DNA of 7,936 bases from CAVOBC01 sp963693635 (lineage in GTDB: Bacteria > Pseudomonadota > Gammaproteobacteria > Pseudomonadales > Azotimanducaceae): contig CAVOBC010000222.1 in assembly GCA_963693635.1 (NCBI GenBank), forward strand, positions 1-7,936, given 5' to 3'. Numbering within the stretch: the first letter of the stretch is position 1; each line of letters begins with the position of its first letter. The notes beneath the pieces were generated by a model. The model did not search any database and was not told the DNA's origin. It worked only from the letters and a program-made list of their open reading frames with translations. This document shows, piece by piece, positions 1-6,104 of the stretch. The position numbers and the translations under genes are program-made.

Positions 1-97
1 CAATGCATGGACTTATGCGCCCAAAGGCACCTGTGCGATCATCAAGACGCCGGCCGGGATGGGCTCTTTGAGCGCGCTTCCCGCTAATAATCCCTGA
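1..97 (+). CDS. bufA1: DUF2282 bufferin precursor (BufA1-like), C-terminal end only
   Basis: Only the last 31 codons are in the window, read from base 2 to the TGA at 95-97. The peptide contains WTYAPKGTC, which fits the conserved tail of DUF2282 proteins, where a W-x-x-x-PKGTC block carries the last conserved cysteine (codon 32-34) before a short tail. Family knowledge: BufA1 proteins are exported peptides with a signal-peptide leader and four conserved cysteines, some of which are converted to copper-binding thiooxazoles by the BufB/BufC enzyme pair. The next gene starts 22 bp downstream and encodes exactly that pair, which strongly supports the call. The leader and the other three cysteines lie outside the window. 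A DUF2282 protein of unproven copper role is the main alternative. Confidence 0.8.
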   Translation, partial: NAWTYAPKGTCAIIKTPAGMGSLSALPANNP

Positions 98-119
98 TTG
101 GGACCGCCAGACCGCAGTC

Positions 120-2099
120 ATGTTGCCGATATCGGCAGGCATCGGGCTGAAACCGGCGCACTTTAACGACGCGCTGAAGGCATCCGCAGCGCCCTGGTTC
201 GAGGTCCACCCGGAAAATTACATGATCGCCGGCGGCCCACGACTGGCAGGGTTGCTGGCCGTCAGGGAACAGTCCGCGCTCAGCCTGCATGGCGTTGGGG
301 CGTCGCTCGGGGGCCCCCTGCCAGTCGACAAAGAGCACCTCGCGCGGTTGCGTCGACTGGTTGACCTGCTGGAACCGGCCGAGGTCAGTGAGCACGCAAC
401 CTGGTCCAGCGATGGTGATCAGTTCTACAGCGAATTGCTGCCGATCATTCGTACCGGGGCGGCGCAGCGGTTGCTGGCAGACAACATCGGGCGCATGCAG
501 GGCGCATTGGGACGCCGCATTTTGGTCGAGAATCCCGCGTGTTATCTACCGTTCCAGAGCGAGATGAACGAAGTTTCTTTTCTGCTTGGGGCAGTGTCGG
601 CGAGCGGTGCCGGATTGCTCCTTGACGTAAACAACCTCTACGTTTCTGAGATCAACTGCGGCGTGGACGCGCGCACCTACATTGACGCGATCCCGAGAGA
701 TCTGGTTGGCGAGATTCACATTGCGGGCCACGACCCGGACGACAACTTGCCCGATTTCCTGATCGACAGCCACGGGTCGCCGGTCGCGCCACCCGTTTGG
801 TCCTTGTTGTCATATGCGCTTGCCCACCTGGGGCCGACGCCAGTCCTGCTGGAGCGTGACGCCAATGTGCCGAGCTTCGACGCCTTGTTGGCGGAGCGCG
901 ACATAGCTGCAAGCCATATTGATTTTGCGAGAGACGATTGTGAGCAAGGCGAGGCCGCGAGCGAAGTCAGCTCTCCGCTGAATGTGTCTCCCATCGTGGT
1001 GCAGCCTCTTGCCTTCCTGGCGCAGCCGCTTGCCACCGTGGCGCAGCCGCCTGGAGAGGGCCATGAGTCCCGCAGGCGGCTCGGTCGCTACCATGACCAG
1101 TTCGGCTGCTATCTGAATGGGTCCCTGTCACCGCGACCGGGCGTGGGCGACAAGGACGGCGAGGGGCACCAGGTTCACGCAGAGCACGACGAGCACCCAG
1201 AACACGAACAAACCGCGTCCCTGGAAGCGGCGTTCGTTGCCGAATGGTGTGATGGCCCAGCGCTGCGGCCAGAAACAGCGCTGCGGCCAGAAACAGCGCC
1301 GCGGCCAGAAACAACGCCGGGGCGAGGAAAGGCGTCGCGGCCGGAAATTGAGAGCGTGCGTCCGGAGCGACTGCGCGTCTACAAGAACGGGTCCATGCGC
1401 AGCCGAACCGAAGCGCTGGCGGCGAATTTCCCTTTGGTCTCGCAGTTGCTTGGGCCTGACTTCAGGGGGCTGGCCTTGAGCTTCGTCCATTGTTCGCCGC
1501 CGCAAGACGCGTGTCTTGCGCAATACGGGGCCGGGTTTGCCGATTACGTTGCGGAGCACCTGACGGACAACCTCCGATGGCTCGCCGACGTGGCGCGACT
1601 GGATTGGGGTTGGCAGCAAAGCCTGATGTCCGGGTCCGGTGTCTCGCTTGAACCCGACGATCTGATCGCTGCCGGTGAGTCCGTGGGTGATATCGAGCTT
1701 CAGTTTGTGCCCAGTTTGCGGTCAATTGACCTGGACTTCGACGTCTATGCCGGCTGGGTCGACTGGCGCGGGGCAGATCCGCACGAAGTTGCTTTGGCCC
1801 TATCTCAGGGAGGTGGTCAACGCCGGGACTCAAGTGTCGGGCTGTCGCTTAAAAACGGTGTGAAGCCACGACGGGAGCAAACACAGATCCTCTTTTGGCG
1901 GTGTTCGGGTGAGGTGCTATCACGTCGTCTTGAAGTCGCGGAGGTTCATTTTGTGGATGCGATATGCAGTGGCAAATCGTTGGCGGCGGCGGGTGATGGA
2001 GCGCTTGCCGCTGATCCGGCATTCGACCTTGCCGGCGCGTTTGCAGCGATGATCGATGTCGGTTGGTTCATGCAACTGTCGCCAGGGGTGCATCAATGA
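120..2099 (+). CDS. bufBC: BufB-BufC fusion: DUF692 (MNIO) maturase joined to DUF2063 precursor-recognition domain
   Basis: This 659-residue protein reads without a stop through two domains that are normally separate. Residues 1 to about 268 are a DUF692/MNIO TIM barrel, a multinuclear non-heme iron oxidase. They show GIGL (7-10), E28-H30-ENY, H57, SEH (90-92), EN (137-138), DVNN (169-172), H200-IAG-H204, D216-S-H218 and LLERD (243-247), the usual iron-ligand blocks. Residues about 366-655 are DUF2063, with RVYKNGSMRSRTEALAANFP (419-438), the LADVARLDWGW helix (488-498) and the C-terminal PSLR (531-534) and FWRCSGE (592-598) blocks. In bufferin systems BufC binds the BufA precursor and BufB oxidises its cysteines in the cytoplasm. 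The intervening ~100 residues form an unusual linker with a His ladder (350-362) and two repeat tracts. The ATG at 120 gives the normal DUF692 N-terminus; no good Shine-Dalgarno precedes it, so translation is probably coupled to bufA. The stop overlaps the bufD start (ATGA). Confidence 0.9.
   Translation: MLPISAGIGLKPAHFNDALKASAAPWFEVHPENYMIAGGPRLAGLLAVREQSALSLHGVGASLGGPLPVDKEHLARLRRLVDLLEPAEVSEHATWSSDGDQFYSELLPIIRTGAAQRLLADNIGRMQGALGRRILVENPACYLPFQSEMNEVSFLLGAVSASGAGLLLDVNNLYVSEINCGVDARTYIDAIPRDLVGEIHIAGHDPDDNLPDFLIDSHGSPVAPPVWSLLSYALAHLGPTPVLLERDANVPSFDALLAERDIAASHIDFARDDCEQGEAASEVSSPLNVSPIVVQPLAFLAQPLATVAQPPGEGHESRRRLGRYHDQFGCYLNGSLSPRPGVGDKDGEGHQVHAEHDEHPEHEQTASLEAAFVAEWCDGPALRPETALRPETAPRPETTPGRGKASRPEIESVRPERLRVYKNGSMRSRTEALAANFPLVSQLLGPDFRGLALSFVHCSPPQDACLAQYGAGFADYVAEHLTDNLRWLADVARLDWGWQQSLMSGSGVSLEPDDLIAAGESVGDIELQFVPSLRSIDLDFDVYAGWVDWRGADPHEVALALSQGGGQRRDSSVGLSLKNGVKPRREQTQILFWRCSGEVLSRRLEVAEVHFVDAICSGKSLAAAGDGALAADPAFDLAGAFAAMIDVGWFMQLSPGVHQ
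996..1058 (+). repeat. Degenerate 21-bp tandem repeat in the fusion linker
   Basis: Three consecutive segments of about 21 bp encode heptapeptides of the form xQPLAxx: VQPLAFL, AQPLATV, then a shortened AQPPGEG (residues 294-314 of the fusion protein). The DNA core GCGCAGCCGCTTGCC and its variants recurs. The repeat sits just after the DUF692 domain and looks like low-complexity, proline/alanine-rich linker growth rather than a folded domain. Confidence 0.55.
1167..1205 (+). other. Histidine ladder (HxxHxxHxxHxxH) encoded in the BufBC linker
   Basis: Residues 350-362 of the fusion read HQVHAEHDEHPEH, placing histidine at 350, 353, 356, 359 and 362 with Glu and Asp between. Five His at a strict spacing of three, with acidic neighbours, is typical of low-affinity transition-metal binding stretches. 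In a maturase that needs iron and serves a copper system it could act as a metal reservoir or sensor. The pattern is read directly; the metal role is inference. Confidence 0.6.
1260..1349 (+). repeat. 18-bp tandem repeat (about five units) encoding xxRPEx hexapeptides
   Basis: The unit GCGCTGCGGCCAGAAACA occurs at 1260-1277, identically at 1278-1295 and with one change at 1296-1313. A strongly diverged fourth unit at 1314-1331 and a recognisable fifth at 1332-1349 follow. The period is a multiple of three, so the frame is kept: ALRPET, ALRPET, APRPET, TPGRGK, ASRPEI (residues 381-410 of BufBC). It is inserted between SLEAAFVAEW (367-376), which resembles the usual N-terminal helix of DUF2063, and the RVYKN block (from 419). 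The repeat therefore lengthens a loop inside the BufC part. Slippage or unequal recombination probably created it. Confidence 0.8.
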
Positions 2100-2628
2100 A
2101 CACGCTCAAGTCCTTCTACCAGACGTTCGCGAACGTGCTTTCCCGGTTGGAGTTTGTCGGCCTTGTGGCGGTACGCCTTCTGGTTGCGATGGTATTTCTG
2201 CAGTCTGGCTTGACCAAGTGGAATGGCTGGTTTGTGTTCGACGAGCAGAAGTACGACCTCTTTCTGTATGAGTTCTTCTGTCCGGATCCAGTGCGACCCG
2301 GGCGTTGCTGCTCTGCGATCCCGAGACGATGGATTACGCTGAGGACTCTGTGGTGCCGCAATTGATTGAGTTATTGGCGGTCTTTGCCGGCGTCATCGAG
2401 GTGCTGTTGCCGGTCCTGCTCATCATCGGTTTGGCGACCCGGCTTGGTGCCGCCGGATTGCTCGGCATGACCCTCTTCATTCAGTTGGCAGTCTTCCCGT
2501 CCCGGGACCACTGGTGGAACCCAGCAACCTGGTGGGCGGTTTGCCTGCTGCTGGTGCGGGGCCCTGGTGTCGCCTCGCTGGACCGGTTGCTGGGGCTTGA
2601 GCCCGGTCCAAGAAATCAACTGAACTAA
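2096..2628 (+). pseudogene. bufD: BufD-like DoxX-family membrane protein, frame broken by an apparent 1-base deletion
   Basis: The start is the ATG at 2096, in a 4-bp ATGA overlap with the bufBC stop and 7 nt after AGGGG (2084-2088). This frame encodes a DoxX N-terminus (first membrane segment near residues 20-36, then SGLTKW, KYDLFLYEFFCPDPVRPG) but runs into unrelated sequence and stops at 2365 after 89 residues. The rest of the protein is in the next frame (ALLLCDPETMDY onward) to the TAA at 2626-2628, with three more hydrophobic segments and GLLGMTLFIQ, RDHWWNPATWW and RGPGVASLDRLLG as in DoxX relatives. Adding one G to the GGG at 2300-2302 joins them into an intact protein of 177 residues, a normal length. 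Family knowledge: BufD-type DoxX proteins follow bufABC and are thought to help at the membrane. A sequencing or assembly indel is at least as likely as a real mutation. Confidence 0.8.
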
Positions 2629-2671
2629 CGAATTCGTGCAGTTGCAATGTGTAGGCATGCGTGGGCCGGGG

Positions 2672-3310
2672 ATGATGAGTCGCCAGATGATGTGCACGCT
2701 GTTCCTCGCGTCGGCGCTGATGCTAAGCAGCCCTAGTTTGGAGGCAAGTGACGGCGATCGTGTCGACCTGACATTTGATCTGACAATGTGGTCAAAACGC
2801 GATTTTGATGGCCAAACGGTATACGACGTGGGTCCCGGGCAAGCCGGCGTGATTTGTGCGCAGGCTGACGCGGCCGCGTCGATGCTATTCCGTCAACTCA
2901 AAGTGGATCTCGCAGCGACACCGTTTCTCAACTGGCGATGGCGTATCGAGGGCACGATGGACATCTCGGACCAACGCCACAAGCGTGGCGATGACTTCCC
3001 GGCGAGGGTCTATGTCCTGGCACAAGGCTGGCGTACAAGAGCGCTTAGCTTGGTCTGGTCCAATGTCGAAAATCGCGGCGAAGCGTGGCCCAATCCGTTT
3101 ACCAGGTCGGTACAGATGGTTGCCCTGCGGGGCGGAAACAAGCAAGCGGGTGTCTGGGTGAATCAGAAGGTCAACGTGATCGAACTGTTTGCGGAGCACT
3201 TCGACACCCGAATTACGTCGCTCGCGGGCGTCGGCATAATGACCGATTCAGACAACTCGGGATCGGCCGCCTCCGCTTGCTATGCCGATCTCCACTTCTC
3301 CGCGCATTGA
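2672..3310 (+). CDS. Exported DUF3047 family protein
   Basis: From the ATG at 2672 this is 212 residues. An N-terminal signal peptide (MMSRQMMCTLF, hydrophobic to about residue 20, likely cleavage after LEA near residue 25) implies export to the periplasm. The mature part shows the DUF3047 signature: WSKRDFDGQTVYDV, NWRWRIEG (about 87-94), RGDDFPARVYVL (105-116), LVWSNVE, and GIMTDSDNSG (188-197) near the end. No lipobox is visible although a Cys lies at residue 8. The function of the family is unknown; its fold is probably a beta-sandwich. It lies 43 bp after the bufD stop on the same strand, so co-transcription with the buf genes is likely. The start is uncertain: GTG 2636 and ATG 2657 are in frame, and none has a convincing ribosome binding site. 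Confidence 0.8.
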   Translation: MMSRQMMCTLFLASALMLSSPSLEASDGDRVDLTFDLTMWSKRDFDGQTVYDVGPGQAGVICAQADAAASMLFRQLKVDLAATPFLNWRWRIEGTMDISDQRHKRGDDFPARVYVLAQGWRTRALSLVWSNVENRGEAWPNPFTRSVQMVALRGGNKQAGVWVNQKVNVIELFAEHFDTRITSLAGVGIMTDSDNSGSAASACYADLHFSAH

Positions 3311-3626
3311 GGCCACTCGCGGGGCGCTACGGCAATCAGGGTCCGCATCAATCAAGGGTCTGTGTCAGTCAGGGGCCTTAGCAAGACAAGCAGTAGCATA
3401 ACAACCACATGCCGCCTATTTGTGGGTGTATAGGTATGTGCGTCGCAGGTCGGGTCAGGGAACCCGTTCTGAATGCAGCGGCCAATGTGGCGTCCAATCG
3501 ACCAATAAGGGCTCGCATTTTGACAAAGCGGCCCGGATTCCGGCTCGTGGATGTGGCACCCTGCATGTGCACCGCGCCCGTTGGCGCGGCGAATCTCTGG
3601 CCGGCGCGTGGGGCGCTGCCTCTCGG
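3311..3626. other. Convergent intergenic region without a convincing gene
   Basis: This 316-bp stretch lies between the ends of the + strand buf/DUF3047 unit and the - strand monooxygenase operon. A 73-codon + frame from 3409 has no ribosome binding site, no recognisable motif and runs four bases into the 3' end of the opposing gene, so I do not call it. The region holds three loose copies of CARTCARGG at 3333, 3349 and 3366, and one strong GC hairpin at 3572-3589. No tRNA-like or IS-like structure is seen. Confidence 0.6.
3572..3589. terminator. GC-rich hairpin in the convergent region, possible transcription end
   Basis: CCGCGCC (3572-3578) and GGCGCGG (3583-3589) are perfect 7-bp arms around a CGTT loop. 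The hairpin lies 38 bp past the stop of the - strand monooxygenase gene and downstream of the + strand DUF3047 gene, the right place for a shared terminator. There is no T-run on either side, so intrinsic termination would be weak; it may instead stabilise 3' ends. Confidence 0.3.
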
Positions 3627-4871
3627 TTAGCCCCCTTTGTCTTTTTCCTTGCCGATATCTGGCGCCGCGTGCGCGCCAAGCGCGGTCGTGCTCTGGTCTT
3701 GGGGTCCTTCCATGGCAGCTTTAGCGCGCTCGTTCTCCATGATCTTGCTGCGGATCGCCTCACCCGCGCGCTCCCACGTTCCCCTGTTGGCGATCACGTG
3801 TTTGTTGGATTCACGGTAAGAATCCAGCATGCCGTTGACCTCGGGGATGACATACCGCGCGATCAGATCCCAACTGCGGCGCATGTTCTCGCGCGACGCC
3901 CAGTCGTGAACAAAGCCAATGACCGTGCCGAATCCGCCGGTTATCTCATAGAGTTCGCGGATTCGATTAACGAGGTCGTCAGGGGTTCCGATGACGTTGG
4001 TGCTGTTCTCGCTGAACGCAGTGCCGTCAACAGCGTCGTCCGCGGTCTTGTAGATCGTTCCTTCGCCTGCCGCCAGAGTGCCCACCGTGTATTCGTTGTT
4101 GTGGCGCAGCAACCCGTCCCGCGCCTGCTCGCGCGCTTCCTGACGGGTCTCGGCGATGTGCCAGCTAACGACCAGGCGCCAGTTGCTGCGGTCGACGGTT
4201 TTGCCGTGCTTCTTGGCGGACTCCTCGGCGAACGACCATTGTAATGGCAGCGCCTGAATACCCGCCTGCGACATTGAACCGATAGAGAGAACGCCGGCGC
4301 TATGTTTGCCGGCGAGCGTCATACCCGATGGGCTGACCAGCGACGCGACGGCAAATTCCATGTCTTTCTGATAGGGCAGCAGTTGCAGTTTGGCATCGCG
4401 CAGCTTGAACCAGTCTGTGTCGTGCGTAAAGCGTTCGCCGCCTTCAAACAATCGCCGGATCACTCCCATCGCCTCATCCTGGCGGTCACGCAGCAGCATG
4501 GGATCCATGCCCAGGGTATGCGCGTCTGATGGCAGTGCGCCGGGCCCGGAACCAAAGATCACCCTGCCATGCGATTGGTGGTCGAGTTGCACCATGCGCT
4601 GCGCGACCATAAAGGGGTGATGGTACGGCAGCGACACGACACCGGTGCCAAGCTTGATGCGCGCGGTGCGCTCGGCAGCAGCGGCAAGAAACAGCTCGGG
4701 CGAGGCGATGACCTCCCAGCCAGTCGAGTGGTGCTCACCGCACCAGAACTCGTCATAGCCGAGGCCATCCAGCTGTGTGACCAGATCGAGGTCACTCTGC
4801 AATTGAAGTGTAGGGTGCTCACCAATCGGATGGTGCGGTGCGAGGAAGGCGCCAAATTTAATGGGCTGCAT
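3627..4871 (-). CDS. LLM-class flavin-dependent monooxygenase (LimB-like)
   Basis: This 414-residue protein has the bacterial luciferase-like monooxygenase fold, an F420- or FMNH2-binding TIM barrel that uses O2 for oxygenation. Visible family blocks are MQPIKFGAFLAP (1-12), LGYDEFWCGEHHS (37-49, catalytic-site E46-H47-H48), ASPELFLAAAAERT (56-69), KLGTGVVSLPYHHP (73-86) and GRVIFGSGPGALPSD (102-116). The overall pattern is that of proteins commonly annotated as limonene 1,2-monooxygenase; the real substrate is unknown. FMNH2 would have to come from a separate flavin reductase, which is not in the window. Start: ATG with GGAG (4878-4881) six nt upstream. It is last in a - strand series, 100 bp after the enolase-superfamily gene, and that gap holds a perfect dyad. 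The last 30 or so residues are charged and low in complexity, beyond the usual family end. Confidence 0.88.
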   Translation of the reverse strand: MQPIKFGAFLAPHHPIGEHPTLQLQSDLDLVTQLDGLGYDEFWCGEHHSTGWEVIASPELFLAAAAERTARIKLGTGVVSLPYHHPFMVAQRMVQLDHQSHGRVIFGSGPGALPSDAHTLGMDPMLLRDRQDEAMGVIRRLFEGGERFTHDTDWFKLRDAKLQLLPYQKDMEFAVASLVSPSGMTLAGKHSAGVLSIGSMSQAGIQALPLQWSFAEESAKKHGKTVDRSNWRLVVSWHIAETRQEAREQARDGLLRHNNEYTVGTLAAGEGTIYKTADDAVDGTAFSENSTNVIGTPDDLVNRIRELYEITGGFGTVIGFVHDWASRENMRRSWDLIARYVIPEVNGMLDSYRESNKHVIANRGTWERAGEAIRSKIMENERAKAAMEGPQDQSTTALGAHAAPDIGKEKDKGG

Positions 4872-4919
4872 GGGATTCTCCGTTCGGGGTCTGGTCTTGG
4901 GTGATTCGAGTAGTCAGGA

Positions 4920-4937
4920 ACAGTTGGTCCCAACTGT
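4920..4937. promoter_or_regulatory. Perfect inverted repeat in front of the monooxygenase gene, candidate operator
   Basis: ACAGTTGG-TC-CCAACTGT is an 18-bp dyad with 8-bp perfect arms, centred about 57 bp upstream of the - strand ATG at 4871. The position and symmetry suit a dimeric repressor or activator site acting on an internal promoter. No clear -10/-35 pair could be assigned nearby. As RNA it could form a 7-bp stem with a GTCC loop, but no T-run follows on either strand, so a terminator is less likely. Confidence 0.4.
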
Positions 4938-4972
4938 ATCAGCTATTCGATGTGCCTGTTGCTGATCAGACC

Positions 4973-6085
4973 TCAGCCCGGGGTAAACGCACGCACGGCG
5001 TCCGGGTCGAGTTCAAGGCCGAAGCCCGGTCGGTCCGGCAGGGTTACGCGGCCATCAACCGGGATGATCGGCTCCTTGAACAACTTCGCAATGTGTTCCG
5101 CAGGCCCCGTGAACTCTTCCGAGAACTCATGCGGGCGCACCGCGTTGGTGACAGTCGCATAGGCATGCAGGCTGGCGACAAAATTGATGCCTACGACGGG
5201 GCTGTGCGGCATCACGATCTTGTTGTTGGCGACTGCCATTTCGTAGACCCGCAGCATCTCGGAGATGCCGCCAACGTTCAGGACGTCCGGTTGCAGAATA
5301 TCGGGGTTAGCAAGGTCCAGTAGGTCGCGAAAACGCCATGCGGACGTTTCCTGTTCGCCGGTCGACACCGCGCAGTCGAGGGCGTCGACCACCTGCCGCA
5401 AGCCGCGCAGGTCGTACTGCGGCAACGGCTCTTCAAAATGCGCGATGCCAAGTGCCTCGAACTGTCTGCCCTGTTCGATGGCGGTCGGCACGGAGTAACC
5501 GTTGTTGGCATCAAACGACAAGGGCACGTCGTCGGGCAGCCAGTCGCGGCAGGCCGCGAAGATTGCGAGGTCGTTGCGCGGATTGGCGTCCTGTCGATAG
5601 TCACGCCAGTCCATACGCACCTTGAAGGCACGGTAGCCACGATCGAAGCCTTCGCGGACCTCGGCCAGCATGTCGCCAGGCGTTTTCCTCCAGCCGTTGC
5701 CCCGGCTCCAGTACAACGGAATATCCGTTCTGCGGGCCCCGCCAAAGAGTTGATAACAGGGCAGACCGGCTGCTTTGCCGACAATATCCCAGCAGGCGAT
5801 GTCGATACTGCCAACGATCTGTGGAGGCAGTCGGGTCGCGCGCTCGCCCGTGCCGAGTGCGAGCGTCTCCCAGATTATTCGTGGCTGACACGGGTCCGTG
5901 CCGACGAGCAGCGGCTTGATGACATCATCCAGATAGACCTGGAACAAGCGCTGGCTGCGGCCAGGTTCGGCGATGCCCGTAATGCCTTGGTCGGTGTGAA
6001 TCTGCAATATGAGCCGGGGTGGCGATGGCTTGCCAGGGGTTGACTCGGGTTGGAGTCGGATGAGGTCGATGTCAGTGATTTTCAT
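4973..6085 (-). CDS. Mandelate racemase/muconate lactonizing enzyme family protein (enolase superfamily)
   Basis: A 370-residue enolase-superfamily enzyme: an alpha/beta capping domain (to about residue 120), then a (beta/alpha)7-beta barrel. Numbering from one codon upstream of the chosen ATG, the Mg2+ ligands are D193 (SFDANNG), E219 (HFEEP) and E245 (STGEQE). The general bases are a K156-x-R158 motif (AFKVRMD) on one face and a D268/H295 pair (LQPDVL, MPHSP) on the other, which points to the mandelate racemase subgroup. Members abstract the proton alpha to a carboxylate, giving racemisation, dehydration of sugar acids or cycloisomerisation; the reaction here cannot be fixed. I chose ATG 6085 rather than TTG 6088 because GGAG (6093-6096) is then 7 nt away. 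It starts 19 bp after the serine hydrolase stop, so the two are surely co-transcribed. Confidence 0.9.
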   Translation of the reverse strand: MKITDIDLIRLQPESTPGKPSPPRLILQIHTDQGITGIAEPGRSQRLFQVYLDDVIKPLLVGTDPCQPRIIWETLALGTGERATRLPPQIVGSIDIACWDIVGKAAGLPCYQLFGGARRTDIPLYWSRGNGWRKTPGDMLAEVREGFDRGYRAFKVRMDWRDYRQDANPRNDLAIFAACRDWLPDDVPLSFDANNGYSVPTAIEQGRQFEALGIAHFEEPLPQYDLRGLRQVVDALDCAVSTGEQETSAWRFRDLLDLANPDILQPDVLNVGGISEMLRVYEMAVANNKIVMPHSPVVGINFVASLHAYATVTNAVRPHEFSEEFTGPAEHIAKLFKEPIIPVDGRVTLPDRPGFGLELDPDAVRAFTPG

Positions 6086-6092
6086 CAATGTG

Positions 6093-6096
6093 CTCC
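6093..6096 (-). promoter_or_regulatory. Ribosome binding site that decides the enolase-superfamily start
   Basis: GGAG on the - strand lies 7 nt before ATG 6085 but only 4 nt before the in-frame TTG at 6088. The spacing favours the ATG. Confidence 0.55.
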
Positions 6097-6104
6097 GCTG
6101 GCCA

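Noticed and set aside
967..1314. Minus-strand frame with a repeated hydrophobic FLAAAL peptide resembling membrane segments
   Set aside because: The peptide is only the reverse reading of the 18-bp repeat that encodes RPET in BufBC.
1260..1349. CRISPR-like array
   Set aside because: The 18-bp units are contiguous with no spacers, and keep the reading frame of a gene.
2294..2305. Programmed -1 frameshifting in bufD
   Set aside because: Reading G2302 twice would restore the frame, but A-CCC-GGG is not an X-XXY-YYZ slippery heptamer, and I saw no strong downstream stem. A simple indel explains it better.
3409..3630. Small + strand gene in the convergent gap
   Set aside because: It has no ribosome binding site and no motif, and its end runs into the stop of the opposing monooxygenase gene.
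3420..4244. Long + strand frame of 274 codons opposite the monooxygenase gene
   Set aside because: It is antisense to a clear LLM gene, shows no family motif and is an ordinary high-GC shadow.
5438..6043. Long + strand frame of 201 codons opposite the enolase-superfamily gene
   Set aside because: It lies wholly antisense to a gene with intact catalytic motifs and has no recognisable domain.
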